Position numbers and translations under genes: made by a program | Notes under the pieces: generated by a model | Seen by the model: the letters and a program-made list of their open reading frames with translations, nothing else | What the model was told of the DNA's origin: nothing | Databases searched by the model: none | Part shown: positions 33,935 to 43,056 of the stretch, piece by piece | How the letters are laid out: each line of letters starts with the position of its first letter | How positions within the stretch are numbered: the stretch's first letter is position 1 | DNA from: Halodesulfurarchaeum sp. HSR-GB | GTDB lineage: Archaea; Halobacteriota; Halobacteria; Halobacteriales; Halobacteriaceae | Assembly (NCBI RefSeq): GCF_031432215.1 | Contig: NZ_JAVKGN010000001.1 | Span: forward strand, 1-64,000 | Direction of reading: 5' to 3' | Length of the DNA stretch: 64,000 nucleotides

Positions 33935-34848
33935 TGCTCGTCGAACTCGCGCTGTTCGTCCTCGGGCTGGCAATGTTGGTCTTCGGAGCCGACCGGGCCG
34001 TGACTGCCGCTGCCGGGCTGGCCCTCTTCTACGGCGTCTCGCCCTTCTTCGTGGGCGTGACCGTCATCTCGATCGGGACCTCGGTCCCGGAGATGGTCAC
34101 GTCGATCACCGGGGCGTACTTCGGGGCGGGCGATCTGGTCGTGGGCAACATCGTCGGCTCCGAGACCGCCCAGATCACCCTCGCGATCGCGATCGTCGCG
34201 TTCATCACCCCGATCGTGGCCAAGCGGCGAAACGTGCTCACCTACGGGAGTGCGATGCTCCTCGCGATGACGGTAATGCTGCTGGCCCTCGAAGACGGCT
34301 CGATCGGTCGCTCAGAAGGATTCCTCATGATGCTCGCCTACGTGCAGTTCGTCTACATCCTGTACACGAACGAGGGCGGGGCAGAGATCGGCGAAGAGAT
34401 AGAGGGGCGACTCAGCCCTCGTGAGGCCCTGCCGTGGATCATTGGGGGACTGGCGCTGGTCGTGGTCGGCAGCCAGATCATGGTGACTAATGGCATGGAA
34501 GTAGCCCGTATCGTGGGGGTCCCGGAGTACACGATCGGCCTGTTGACCGGTCTCGGCACGACGCTACCGGAGATCGCCATCGCCGGACTCGCCGCCACCA
34601 GGGGCCAGCAGGGGATCTCGGTGGGCTCACTGCTGGGGAGCAACGTCACGGACCCGGTCTTCTCGCTGGGGATCGGCGCCCTGTTCTTCGAGATCAGTGT
34701 GAGCAACCCCGAGCAAGTGCTGCTCTCGGCGAGTTACATGGTGCTCGTCTCGGTGGCCGTGCTCGGACTCTTGTACTGGCGGCGGGGGATTTCCCGCCCA
34801 CTCGCGGTGGTCTGTCTACTGCTCTATCTCCCCTCGCTGGTCATCTGA
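33934..34848 (+). CDS. Sodium/calcium exchanger family (CaCA) protein
   Basis: This 304-residue membrane protein with about ten helices has the two inverted alpha repeats of CaCA exchangers. GTSVPEMVTSI and VVGNIVGSETAQ lie in the first half, and GTTLPEIAIAGLAA and SVGSLLGSNVTDP in the second. It exchanges Na+ or H+ for Ca2+ or a similar ion. Its start overlaps the stop of the P-type ATPase (TAATG), so pump and exchanger are co-translated. Confidence 0.9.
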   Translation: MLVELALFVLGLAMLVFGADRAVTAAAGLALFYGVSPFFVGVTVISIGTSVPEMVTSITGAYFGAGDLVVGNIVGSETAQITLAIAIVAFITPIVAKRRNVLTYGSAMLLAMTVMLLALEDGSIGRSEGFLMMLAYVQFVYILYTNEGGAEIGEEIEGRLSPREALPWIIGGLALVVVGSQIMVTNGMEVARIVGVPEYTIGLLTGLGTTLPEIAIAGLAATRGQQGISVGSLLGSNVTDPVFSLGIGALFFEISVSNPEQVLLSASYMVLVSVAVLGLLYWRRGISRPLAVVCLLLYLPSLVI

Positions 34849-34912
34849 GCGACCATGTGGAGTGAAACCATGGCGCCCAAAGTTATCGCTGGTGAAAATT
34901 GGGCCATAGATC

Positions 34913-34920
34913 TTTATATC
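34913..34920 (+). promoter_or_regulatory. TATA box of the transducer gene
   Basis: TTTATATC lies 34 nt before the ATG at 34954 in an otherwise GC-rich region. A transcription start ~25 nt downstream gives a leader of only ~10 nt. This also argues that the upstream in-frame ATGs at 34855 and 34870 are not used. Confidence 0.65.
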
Positions 34921-34953
34921 GCCCATCGGAGTTTTAATCGAACAGTTGCCACC

Positions 34954-36765
34954 ATGCCCAGCCAGTACTCAAGTGGCCCGATGGGTCACTACGAACGGTT
35001 CCTCTGGGGCGTCATGGACGCCCTGGGCGTGACCGCCACCGTGGAGCGGAAGATGTTGATGGCGACGCTGCTCCAGTTCGGGGCCATCGTCACTATCTTC
35101 GTCCTCGGGGTCGCGCTGATCGGCGTCCAGGAGTTCCAGACCGTCTTCACGACTGGCGAGATCGCGGTCTTCGCCGCCGTGTTCGTCCTCGCCGTGGGAG
35201 CGCTCTTGAACACCTGGCTCATTCTCAAGCGTGATTTCGTCACGCCGATCGAGGAAGTGAAGAACGCCGCCGCAGCCATCTCCGAGGGCGAACTCGACGA
35301 GGGAGTCCCAGCGACCGACCAACGGGACGAGATCGGCGAACTCGTCCGCTGTTTCGACCGGATGCACGGCTATCTCGGGACGGTCAGCTCCCAGGCCGAG
35401 GCCCTCAGCCGCGAAGAGTTCGACGCCGAGGTTCTCGAAGCCGACGTTCCGGGCAGCTTCGGTGAGTCCCTCGAACAGATGGAGGACAACCTCCGGACCA
35501 GAATCGAGGACCTCGAAGCGAAACGCGAGGCTATCGAGCGTCGGAACGAGGAACTGACGGAGACCGCCGCGGCCTACCAGCAGACGATGGGGCACGTAGC
35601 CGACGGCGATCTCACGCGACGCCTCGATGCGGACACGGACCACGAGGCCCTGGCGGGGATCGCCGACTCGTTCAACCGCATGGTCGGCGAGTGGGAGGAG
35701 ATGCTCGGTGAACTCCGGCAGTTCGCCGACCAGGTCGCCGACGAGAGCCAGGCCCTGGAGACCAACGCGGCCGAGGTCAGGAACGCGAGTGAGGACATCA
35801 GCGAGTCCGTCCAGGAGATCTCGGCGGGTGTCGATCAGGAGAGCCGGCGGCTCGACGAGGCCTCGAACGAGTCCGAGAACCTCTCCGCGACGATCCAGGA
35901 GATCACCGCGTCCTCGGACAACGTCGCGACCCTCACCGAGCAGACTGCGGAAGTTGGCGAGACCGGCCAGGAAGCCGCCCAGAACGCCGAGACAGAGATG
36001 GCCGCGCTCCGGGAGCGAAGCCAGTCGGTCACTGACGCAGTCAGGACGCTCAACGGGACCCTAGAGGAGATCGGGGAGATCACCGACGTCATCCTCGACA
36101 TCGCCGACCAGACGAACATTCTGGCCCTGAACGCGGGCATCGAGGCGGCGCGGGCCGACGCCGGGGGCGACGGCTTCGCCGTGGTGGCCGAGGAGGTCAA
36201 GTCCCTGGCCCAGGACACCAAAGAGTCAGCCGAGGAGATCGAGGGCCTCATCGGCGAGGTCCAGGCCCAGTCCGAAGAGACCGTCACGGAGATCGACGAG
36301 ATGGCGGATCGGGTCGAGAGCGGGACCGAGACCGTCGAGACCGCGACGGCCGCCTTCGGGGAGATGGCCGAGAACGTCTCCGAGATCAACACCTCGATCA
36401 AGGAGGTCAACGACGCAACTGCCGAACAGGCCGAATCGATGCAGGACGTGGTGGCGATGATCCAGGAGATCGCGGCCATCAGCGACCAGACGGCGACCGA
36501 ATCCCAGTCCGTGGCCGCGGCGGCCGAAGAACAGGCCGCGACACTGTCGAGTGTCGCCGACAACGCCACGGACCTGGCTGACAACGCCGAGGGGCTGGAG
36601 TCCCGGCTCTCTCAGTTCGAGGTGCGGGGAACCAGGTCGAGTGCTGGCGGGTCGAACGCCGGGTTCGAGGGTGATACGGGCCCGTCCGCGAGCGGCAAAA
36701 CGGGTGCCGGCGCGGACTCGATGGAGTGGCAATCGGTCGCGACGGACGGCAGCGGCGACGACTAG
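34954..36765 (+). CDS. Methyl-accepting chemotaxis transducer (Htr-like)
   Basis: This 603-residue transducer has two N-terminal membrane helices (residues ~36-57 and ~70-90) with almost no extracellular domain between them. Two HAMP-like regions follow ([24 protein letters not shown]). A long coiled-coil signalling domain comes next, with the hairpin tip [35 protein letters not shown]. With no ligand domain it may sense membrane state, or a signal from a separate partner such as a rhodopsin or binding protein. No che or rhodopsin gene is adjacent. Candidate methylation sites are Glu-rich. The start is set by the TATA box. Confidence 0.9.
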   Translation: MPSQYSSGPMGHYERFLWGVMDALGVTATVERKMLMATLLQFGAIVTIFVLGVALIGVQEFQTVFTTGEIAVFAAVFVLAVGALLNTWLILKRDFVTPIEEVKNAAAAISEGELDEGVPATDQRDEIGELVRCFDRMHGYLGTVSSQAEALSREEFDAEVLEADVPGSFGESLEQMEDNLRTRIEDLEAKREAIERRNEELTETAAAYQQTMGHVADGDLTRRLDADTDHEALAGIADSFNRMVGEWEEMLGELRQFADQVADESQALETNAAEVRNASEDISESVQEISAGVDQESRRLDEASNESENLSATIQEITASSDNVATLTEQTAEVGETGQEAAQNAETEMAALRERSQSVTDAVRTLNGTLEEIGEITDVILDIADQTNILALNAGIEAARADAGGDGFAVVAEEVKSLAQDTKESAEEIEGLIGEVQAQSEETVTEIDEMADRVESGTETVETATAAFGEMAENVSEINTSIKEVNDATAEQAESMQDVVAMIQEIAAISDQTATESQSVAAAAEEQAATLSSVADNATDLADNAEGLESRLSQFEVRGTRSSAGGSNAGFEGDTGPSASGKTGAGADSMEWQSVATDGSGDD

Positions 36766-36814
36766 GGCCGAGTCAAACGGATTATTCAAATGCCCGGACC
36801 CAATACGGGGGAGT

Positions 36815-37327
36815 ATGGCGAAGTATTCCACCGGCGGCACCGACGGCGGTGGCGACGGCGGGACCTGTGAGCTCTGCGGGACCGCCACCGACGACCTGCA
36901 TACGGTGACCGTCGAGGGCGCGACACTGTCTGTCTGTTCGGACTGTGCCTCACTCGGCGAAACAACGGGCGGTCCGGCGGCGGACACTCCAAACGAGTCA
37001 GGATCGGAGACCGAACGGCGCAAGCGGGCCGCCCAGCATACCGCCCAGGCCTTCGACGCGGCCACGGGGGATTCGACCCACTGGGAAGAGGAGGGCACGA
37101 ACTACGAGGGCGATCGGCTCCCCTACCTCGTCGCCGACTACGGCGAGCGGGTCCTCAGGGCCCGCCAGGAGGCCGGCTATCAGCGCGAGGAACTCGCCGA
37201 GTCCATGGACATCGACGAGAACGACCTGCTCGCCGTCGAACAGGGCCGGGCGACATCGGCGTCAGTCGGTGGCTCGCTGATCCGGGCCCTCGAAGCGGAA
37301 CTCGACGTCGAGTTGATCGAGGAGTAG
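36815..37327 (+). CDS. aMBF1-like protein (zinc ribbon plus XRE HTH)
   Basis: This 170-residue protein has an N-terminal zinc ribbon (CELCG, CSDC), a flexible acidic linker with a basic patch (ERRKRAAQ), and a C-terminal helix-turn-helix of XRE/Cro type (GERVLRARQEAGYQREELAESMDIDENDLLAVEQG). This is the domain order of archaeal multiprotein bridging factor 1, which is associated with ribosomes and transcription. The ATG at 36815 follows an ATTATTCAAA element by 25 nt. Confidence 0.88.
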   Translation: MAKYSTGGTDGGGDGGTCELCGTATDDLHTVTVEGATLSVCSDCASLGETTGGPAADTPNESGSETERRKRAAQHTAQAFDAATGDSTHWEEEGTNYEGDRLPYLVADYGERVLRARQEAGYQREELAESMDIDENDLLAVEQGRATSASVGGSLIRALEAELDVELIEE

Positions 37328-37373
37328 CCCGCGACCGACCCGCTTTTTACGGGGCGGCGAATTCGGCCCAGTA

Positions 37374-38570
37374 ATGGCAGCCTCACGCGGGCCAACGGAG
37401 CCCGAAGTCAGAGCGTTCGAATCGACCGTCGAGTCGATCGACGGGACGGAGGTCGTCCTCGAGGAGACCTGGTTCTACCCCGAAGGCGGCGGACAGCCCG
37501 CCGATCGCGGCGCCATCGAGGGCGTGCCGGTCCTCGACGTCCAGTCCGTCGACGAGCAGGTCGTCCATACCCTCGAACGGGCCCCGGACTTCGAGGTCGG
37601 GGACACGATCGGCGCGGTCATCGATGATGAGTTCCGGACCTACGCGATGCGGGCCCACACCGCCAGTCACGTGCTTTACGGTGCGGGCCGGCAGGTCTTC
37701 GCCGACATCGGCTACGGCGGCTTTGGAATCACCGACCAGAAGGTCCGGGTCGACTTCGAGACGTCGACGGAGATCGACGATGACACGCTCGTCGAACTGG
37801 AGCGACTGACCAACCGCGCGATCTGGGACTCCCGGGAGGTTACCTGGGAGGAACTCCCGCGCGAGGAGGCCCTGGAGCTGGACGACATCGCCTTCAACAC
37901 CGCGACGGAGGAGGGAGTGATGGCCGACGCGGACACCGTCCGGGTCGTGACCGTCGAGGACTGGGACGTGGGTGCCTGCGGGGGAACCCACGTCTCGAAC
38001 ACGCGGGAGATCGGCCCGGTTTCGGTGCTGGAACGCTCGAATCCGGGCGAGGGGCTCACCCGTGTGGAGTTCGCCGTCGGCCCAAGCGCCGTCGAAGAGC
38101 GGGCCGCGGAGCATCAGGCCGCGCTGCAGGCCGCAAACGAGATCGGGACGAACATTACCTCGCTGCCACAGGCCGTCACGCGACTCCAGTCCGAGGTCGA
38201 GTCCCTGGAATCGGAGGTCGAGGACCTCACCGACACGGTCCTCACCGCGGAGTTGCGGGACCTCGATGCGGTCGGCGACTGGCAGGTGGGCGTGATCGAC
38301 GACCACGAGGCGAACGCGGTCGGGGAACGTGTTCAGGAACTCGCCGGGGAGGTCGCCCCCGTGCTGGCCGCGACGGGCGGGAACGGCCGACCCTTCGTCG
38401 TGGTCGGGACCGACGGGACGGCGGACGCCGCCGAAATCGTCGACGCCGTGACCGAGGAGTTCGGCGGCGGAGGCGGCGGCGGCCCAACCTTCGCACAGGG
38501 TGGTGGCCTCGACGCCGACGCCGCGGACGTGAAGGCCTTTCTCGTCGAACGAGCCGAAACGGGCAAGTAG
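37374..38570 (+). CDS. alaX: Alanyl-tRNA editing protein AlaX with DHHA1 domain
   Basis: This 398-residue free-standing editing protein hydrolyses Ser-tRNA(Ala) or Gly-tRNA(Ala). The first domain (WFYPEGGGQPADRG) is followed by the editing site HTASH (HxxxH) near residue 95 and CGGTH (CxxxH) near residue 200. A coiled coil leads to a C-terminal DHHA1 domain with a Gly-rich GGGGGGGPTFAQGGG, as in full AlaRS. It is the long AlaX type. The two very small genes downstream may be in the same transcript. Confidence 0.92.
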   Translation: MAASRGPTEPEVRAFESTVESIDGTEVVLEETWFYPEGGGQPADRGAIEGVPVLDVQSVDEQVVHTLERAPDFEVGDTIGAVIDDEFRTYAMRAHTASHVLYGAGRQVFADIGYGGFGITDQKVRVDFETSTEIDDDTLVELERLTNRAIWDSREVTWEELPREEALELDDIAFNTATEEGVMADADTVRVVTVEDWDVGACGGTHVSNTREIGPVSVLERSNPGEGLTRVEFAVGPSAVEERAAEHQAALQAANEIGTNITSLPQAVTRLQSEVESLESEVEDLTDTVLTAELRDLDAVGDWQVGVIDDHEANAVGERVQELAGEVAPVLAATGGNGRPFVVVGTDGTADAAEIVDAVTEEFGGGGGGGPTFAQGGGLDADAADVKAFLVERAETGK

Positions 38571-38591
38571 CCGATTCCCGTAGTCGGAAGT

Positions 38592-38639
38592 ATGCACGAA
38601 CAGGGCCGGACAATCGAGCGCGTCTCGGGGTGGGACTGA
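38592..38639 (+). CDS. Possible 15-residue leader peptide
   Basis: An ATG 22 nt after the alaX stop opens a 15-codon frame (MHEQGRTIERVSGWD) whose TGA overlaps the ATG of the next small gene (TGATG). The exact coupling junction is the main support. It might be a leader peptide or the 5' part of the following gene separated by a frameshift. There is no homology I recognise. Confidence 0.25.
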   Translation: MHEQGRTIERVSGWD

Positions 38640-38788
38640 TGCCCTGGGGCGTTCACAGCGAGTACAACGACGACGGCGGGCCGGAGGTCGAAATCGACGA
38701 GGAGCAGGAGGACGTCGACCGAAGCGAGGAGGGCGAGGAGCGAACCGAGGCCTTCGACGTCGGCGAGGCGCTCTCCAAACTCGACTGA
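38639..38788 (+). CDS. Small acidic protein (49 residues)
   Basis: A 49-residue acidic protein starting MPWGVHSEYNDD and ending EALSKLD, with ~20 Asp/Glu. It has halophile-like codon use and composition and lies between alaX and panB on the same strand; its stop is ~4 nt before the panB TATA element. No domain is recognisable. It may be a real micro-protein; its start overlaps the stop of a 15-codon frame. Confidence 0.5.
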   Translation: MPWGVHSEYNDDGGPEVEIDEEQEDVDRSEEGEERTEAFDVGEALSKLD

Positions 38789-38791
38789 GAC

Positions 38792-38800
38792 GTATTTTCA
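38792..38800 (+). promoter_or_regulatory. TATA-like element of panB
   Basis: GTATTTTCA lies 27-35 nt before the ATG at 38827, consistent with a leaderless panB mRNA and with choosing that ATG over a GTG at 38806. Confidence 0.5.
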
Positions 38801-38826
38801 AGGTAGTGGCCGTGGGAGCTAGTCCC

Positions 38827-39600
38827 ATGAGCGGCATCGCGGCGATCAACAAGGACACCGGGGACGCGCCGATCACGATGCTCACGGCCGCGGACGCCCC
38901 GACGGCCAAGATCATCGAGGAGAGCGGCATCGACGTCATTCTGGTCGGTGACAGTCTCGGCAACACCCTCCTGGGCTATGACTCGACGATCCCGGTGACA
39001 CAGGACGAGATGGAGAGTCACACCGCCGCCGTCGTCCGGGGAACTGAAACTGTGCCCGTCGTCGCCGACGTTCCCTTCCTCTCCTACGGGGCTGATCGGG
39101 CCGAGAGCATCCGGAACTGCGGCCGGTTCATCAAGGAAGCGGGCGCCGATGCCGTCAAACTGGAGAGTGGCCCCCACACCGTCTCGCTCACGGACCGACT
39201 GACGGACATGGGCATCCCGGTGATGGCCCACGTCGGAACCCGACCACAGCACGAGAGACAGACGGGTGGGCTCGGCCAGACAGGGGGAAGCGAGTCCGAA
39301 GCGGACGCCATCGTCTCGCTCGCCGAAGCCCACGAGTCGGCGGGCGCGTTCGCCGTGGTCGTCGAGCACGTTCCGGACGAGGTCGGGCAAACCGTCACCG
39401 AGGCGCTCTCGGTCCCCACGATTGGCATCGGGGCCGGCCCGGCCACTGACGGCCAGGTGCTGGTGCTCGCCGACGTGCTGGGACTCTCCGAGTCGGTGCC
39501 ACCCTTCGCCGAGCAGTTCGGGGACGTCAGGCGCGAGATGCGGGCCGCGATCGAGGGCTACCAGGACGCAGTGACTCGCGGAGCCTTTCCCCGCGAGTGA
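38827..39600 (+). CDS. panB: Ketopantoate hydroxymethyltransferase (PanB)
   Basis: This 257-residue TIM-barrel enzyme adds a hydroxymethyl group to 2-ketoisovalerate to give ketopantoate, an early CoA-pathway step. TMLTAADAPTAKI, VGDSLGNTLLG, DAVKLESG and AHVGTRPQ carry the metal- and substrate-binding residues; GIGAGPATDGQVLVLADVLG is the C-terminal signature. It has its own TATA-like element. A GC-rich hairpin with TTAATT at 39677-39698 could end the transcript. CoaD is encoded at 30026. Confidence 0.94.
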   Translation: MSGIAAINKDTGDAPITMLTAADAPTAKIIEESGIDVILVGDSLGNTLLGYDSTIPVTQDEMESHTAAVVRGTETVPVVADVPFLSYGADRAESIRNCGRFIKEAGADAVKLESGPHTVSLTDRLTDMGIPVMAHVGTRPQHERQTGGLGQTGGSESEADAIVSLAEAHESAGAFAVVVEHVPDEVGQTVTEALSVPTIGIGAGPATDGQVLVLADVLGLSESVPPFAEQFGDVRREMRAAIEGYQDAVTRGAFPRE

Positions 39601-39707
39601 CTTCTGTCGGACAGACTGAATCAGCGCCAATCCGGCGCACGTTCCGGACCGCAATACCATCGTGCTTTCATCGCCCCGACGCCTTCGGCGGGTTAATTAG
39701 CGATAGA

Positions 39708-39716
39708 TTTTTATAG
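39708..39716 (+). promoter_or_regulatory. TATA box of the CS-like/CDC48 operon
   Basis: TTTTTATAG stands 28 nt before the ATG at 39744, the standard archaeal spacing, in an AT-rich island. It likely drives both the small CS-domain-like gene and the overlapping CDC48 gene. Confidence 0.65.
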
Positions 39717-39743
39717 AAGAACAAATTACATCGAGTTAGCAAC

Positions 39744-39998
39744 ATGGAGAGAAATGCGCAGGTTCGGTCGGACGTACCGGTGCGGCGATACCAGACCGAA
39801 GGCGGGGCACGGATCGTCGCCGACCTCGGGGCGACGGTGGCCGACGCGAGCGTCGAGGTCCTCGGAGACGTGGCGCTCGTGGTCGTCGAACGGGCCGATG
39901 GGGAGGATCGGCAGTTCGAGATCGACCTGCCGACGGGTAGCCTCGCGGATACGTTTATCAGGAACGGCATCCTCACTATCGAGGTGAACGAGGCATGA
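39744..39998 (+). CDS. Small Hsp20/CS-like protein (DUF7127-type)
   Basis: This 84-residue haloarchaeal protein is predicted to be mostly beta-strand ([31 protein letters not shown]) and ends in [15 protein letters not shown]. That last segment is like the G-x-L-x-I/V strand end of Hsp20 alpha-crystallin/CS domains. From memory it is the DUF7127 type. It overlaps CDC48 by four bases (ATGA), so the two are made together. A role as adaptor or co-chaperone of the AAA machine is inference. Confidence 0.72.
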   Translation: MERNAQVRSDVPVRRYQTEGGARIVADLGATVADASVEVLGDVALVVVERADGEDRQFEIDLPTGSLADTFIRNGILTIEVNEA

Positions 39999-42283
39999 GC
40001 GACACGCTCAAACTGGTTGTCAAGCCCCTCAAGCAGAAGGACGCGGGGCGGGGACTGGCAGCCATCGACCGGCGAGCGATGGAGGAACTGGACTTGGAGA
40101 ACGGCGATTACATCCTCATCGAGGGGCCGAACCAGGGGCGGGCCGTCGCCCGCGTCTGGCCCGGCTATCCCGAGGACGAGGGCAAGAACATCGTCCGGAT
40201 CGACGGTCGCCTCCGCCAGGAGGCCAACGTCGGCATCGACGACCGCGTGGAGATCACGAAAGCCGACATCAAGCCAGCCACATCCGTGACGATCGCCCTG
40301 CCGCAGAACCTCCGGATTCGTGGCAACGTCGAGCCGATGCTCCGGGAGAAACTCTCCGGCCGCCCCGTCACCACCGGACAGACGGTCCCGGTCTCGCTCG
40401 GCTTCGGTGGCATCGCCAGCGTCTCGGGCCAGCAGATCCCGCTCAAGATCGCGGACACCAACCCCGAGGGGACCGTCGTCGTCACCGACTCGACGGAGAT
40501 CCACGTGAGCGAGCGCCCCGCAGAGGAGATCACCGCCGAGACCGAGACCGTCGACACCCAGACCCCCAGCATTACCTACGAGGACATCGGCGGCCTGGAC
40601 GACGAACTCGAACAGGTCCGGGAGATGATCGAGTTGCCGATGCGCCACCCCGAGCTCTTCCAGCAGCTCGGCATCGAGCCGCCCAAAGGCGTGCTCCTCC
40701 ACGGGCCGCCCGGCACGGGCAAGACCCTGATCGCGAAGGCCGTCGCCAGCGAGATCGACGCGCACTTCCAGACGATCTCCGGGCCGGAGATCATGTCCAA
40801 ATACTACGGGGAGTCCGAGGAACAGCTCCGGGAGGTCTTCGAGGAGGCCGAGGAGAAGGCCCCCGCAGTCATCTTCATCGACGAACTGGACTCCATCGCG
40901 CCGAAACGCGACGAAACGGCCGGCGACGTCGAGCGACGGGTCGTCGCCCAGTTGCTCTCCCTGATGGACGGGCTCGAAGAGCGTGGCGACGTGGTCGTCA
41001 TCGCTGCCTCGAACCGCGTGGACGCGATCGATCCCGCGCTCCGTCGTGGCGGTCGCTTCGACCGGGAGATCGAGATCGGCGTCCCGGATCGGGACGGCCG
41101 TACCGAGATCCTCCAGGTCCACACCCGCGGAATGCCACTGGCCGACAGCGTGGACATCGACGAGTACGCGGAGAACACCCACGGCTACGTGGGCGCGGAC
41201 ATCGAGCAACTGGCCAAAGAGGCCGCGATGAACGCCCTGCGGCGCATCCGTCCCCAGATCGATCTGGAGGCCGACGAGATCGACGCCGAGATCCTGGAGG
41301 AACTCACGGTCACGGACCGTGACTTCACCGAGGCCATGAAGGGCATCACGCCCTCCGGGCTTCGGGAGGTCTTCATCGAGGTCCCCGACGTGACCTGGGA
41401 ACAGGTCGGTGGCCTCGAAGAGACCAAAGAGCGCCTGCGCGAGACCGTCCAGTGGCCCCTGGAGTTCCCCGAGGTCTTCGAGCAGATGGACCTCGATTCG
41501 CCGCGTGGAATCCTCCTGTATGGCCCGCCCGGAACGGGGAAGACCCTCCTCGCGAAAGCCGTCGCCAGCGAGGCCAAGAACAACTTCATCTCGGTGAAAG
41601 GCCCCGAACTGCTGAACAAGTACGTGGGCGAATCCGAGAAGGGGATCCGGGAGATCTTCCAGAAGGCCCGGCAGAACGCACCGACCGTGATCTTCTTCGA
41701 CGAGATCGACGCCATCGCGGGCCAGCGCGGCCGGCAGATGGGCGATTCGGGCGTGGGCGAACGCGTGGTCTCCCAACTGCTGAGTGAACTCGACGGCATC
41801 GAGTCCCTGGAGGACGTGGTCGTGATCGCGACGACGAACCGTCCGGACCTGATCGACGACGCCCTGCTCCGTCCCGGCCGGCTGGACCGGCACATCCACG
41901 TGCCGATCCCCGACGAGGCGGCCCGCCGGGCCATCTTCGAGGTCCACACGGAGAACAAACCCCTGGCCGACAGCGTCGATCTGGACGAGTTGGCCCGTCG
42001 CACCGAGAACTACGTCGGTGCGGACATCGAGGCGGTCTGCCGCGAGGCGACCATGCAGGCCACCCGGGAGTTCCTCAACAGCGTCGATCCCGAAGAGGCC
42101 ACCCAGGGCGCGGCCAACGTTCGTGTGACCGCCGAGCACTTCGAGCACGCACTCGAAGAAGTCTCACCCTCGATCGACGACGAGATCAAGCGCCGCTACG
42201 AGGAACTCGAAGAACGGTTCACGAAGGCCCGGGCCGAATCCGAAGCCGGGGTCGACGACCAGTTCGGCCGGAGCTTCCAGTAA
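39995..42283 (+). CDS. CDC48-family AAA ATPase
   Basis: This 762-residue CDC48/p97 homologue has an N-terminal double-psi barrel and cap (residues ~1-190), then two AAA domains. Each has GPPGTGKT (near residues 236 and 510) and a Walker B ([31 protein letters not shown]); arginine fingers lie in [11 protein letters not shown] and [10 protein letters not shown]. It unfolds proteins for the proteasome and for complex disassembly. The C-terminus is acidic with an aromatic-containing end (FGRSFQ). It overlaps the upstream CS-like gene by four bases. Confidence 0.96.
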   Translation: MSDTLKLVVKPLKQKDAGRGLAAIDRRAMEELDLENGDYILIEGPNQGRAVARVWPGYPEDEGKNIVRIDGRLRQEANVGIDDRVEITKADIKPATSVTIALPQNLRIRGNVEPMLREKLSGRPVTTGQTVPVSLGFGGIASVSGQQIPLKIADTNPEGTVVVTDSTEIHVSERPAEEITAETETVDTQTPSITYEDIGGLDDELEQVREMIELPMRHPELFQQLGIEPPKGVLLHGPPGTGKTLIAKAVASEIDAHFQTISGPEIMSKYYGESEEQLREVFEEAEEKAPAVIFIDELDSIAPKRDETAGDVERRVVAQLLSLMDGLEERGDVVVIAASNRVDAIDPALRRGGRFDREIEIGVPDRDGRTEILQVHTRGMPLADSVDIDEYAENTHGYVGADIEQLAKEAAMNALRRIRPQIDLEADEIDAEILEELTVTDRDFTEAMKGITPSGLREVFIEVPDVTWEQVGGLEETKERLRETVQWPLEFPEVFEQMDLDSPRGILLYGPPGTGKTLLAKAVASEAKNNFISVKGPELLNKYVGESEKGIREIFQKARQNAPTVIFFDEIDAIAGQRGRQMGDSGVGERVVSQLLSELDGIESLEDVVVIATTNRPDLIDDALLRPGRLDRHIHVPIPDEAARRAIFEVHTENKPLADSVDLDELARRTENYVGADIEAVCREATMQATREFLNSVDPEEATQGAANVRVTAEHFEHALEEVSPSIDDEIKRRYEELEERFTKARAESEAGVDDQFGRSFQ

Positions 42284-42284
42284 C

Positions 42285-43055
42285 TCACTCCACTCGTTCT
42301 GCAGCGTCCCGCTCGACGAGCGGGTCGGCGTTCTCCCGTGGCAAATCGACCACGTCCGAGGGGTGCAGTTCGTAATCCTCGGCGTCCACGCCGAAGATCT
42401 CGCCCACCTCGCTCGTGACTCGAACCGTCTGGCGCTCCAGGCCGTCTTCGTCGCTTGTCGTCTCCGGCTCGCCCGCAGCCGCGTCTTCAGCGCCCTCGTC
42501 CTCGGTCTCCTCCGATTCGGACGCCGCGTCCGGGCCCATGACCGCGGCGGGGCTCGTCTCGATATCCTCCGACGGGGGATCCGGCGGGACCCGGTCGGAA
42601 TCCGTGTCGGATTCGGTATCCGGCGTGTCAGTTTCGGTCGAGTCCGTCGGCATTGTGGCCGGCGAGCGATCCCCAGCGACCGTTTCGAGGACGGTTTGCT
42701 GGTTCGCCTGGATGCGATCGACCAGATCCTCGTAGAGGTCCCGCTCTTCTGCAGTTAACCCGTCGGCGCCACCCCCGTTGCCCGTCGCCGTCAGGGTAGC
42801 CTCGTCGACCAGCTTGCCGATTCGGCGCTGATAGATCGCCTCGACCACGTGCTCGGCGGTCTCGATTTCGCGGGTCAACTCGCTCACGCGATCGGAGCGG
42901 AAAGGATCGACCGCCTCCGCGGCGGCGTCGGCCCGCTTCTCGCGCAGGGATTCGAGGTAGGCAGCGACGTCGGCATAAAAGGACTCCCGGAGCTCCTGGA
43001 GGCTGTCCGTCGCTCGCTCCTGCCGTTGGACGCGGTGTAGCTCCGATAGATCCAT
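42285..43055 (-). CDS. GINS complex subunit (Gins51-like)
   Basis: This 256-residue replication factor is an archaeal GINS protein. The helical A domain is at residues ~1-125 (LHRVQRQERATDSLQELRESFYADVAAYLESLREK). A long acidic disordered linker follows (~130-200), then the small beta B domain at the C-terminus (VRVTSEVGEIFGVDAEDYELHPSDVVDLPRENADPLV). The A-then-B order indicates Gins51. It associates with MCM helicase. The start is one base after the priS stop (TAACATG), so primase and GINS are co-translated, a conserved archaeal pairing. Confidence 0.88.
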   Translation of the reverse strand: MDLSELHRVQRQERATDSLQELRESFYADVAAYLESLREKRADAAAEAVDPFRSDRVSELTREIETAEHVVEAIYQRRIGKLVDEATLTATGNGGGADGLTAEERDLYEDLVDRIQANQQTVLETVAGDRSPATMPTDSTETDTPDTESDTDSDRVPPDPPSEDIETSPAAVMGPDAASESEETEDEGAEDAAAGEPETTSDEDGLERQTVRVTSEVGEIFGVDAEDYELHPSDVVDLPRENADPLVERDAAERVE

Positions 43056-43056
43056 G

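Noticed and set aside
39668-42148. Long open frame (~825 codons) on the minus strand opposite CDC48
   Set aside because: It mirrors the codon structure of CDC48. No protein family is seen, and the plus-strand gene is unmistakable.
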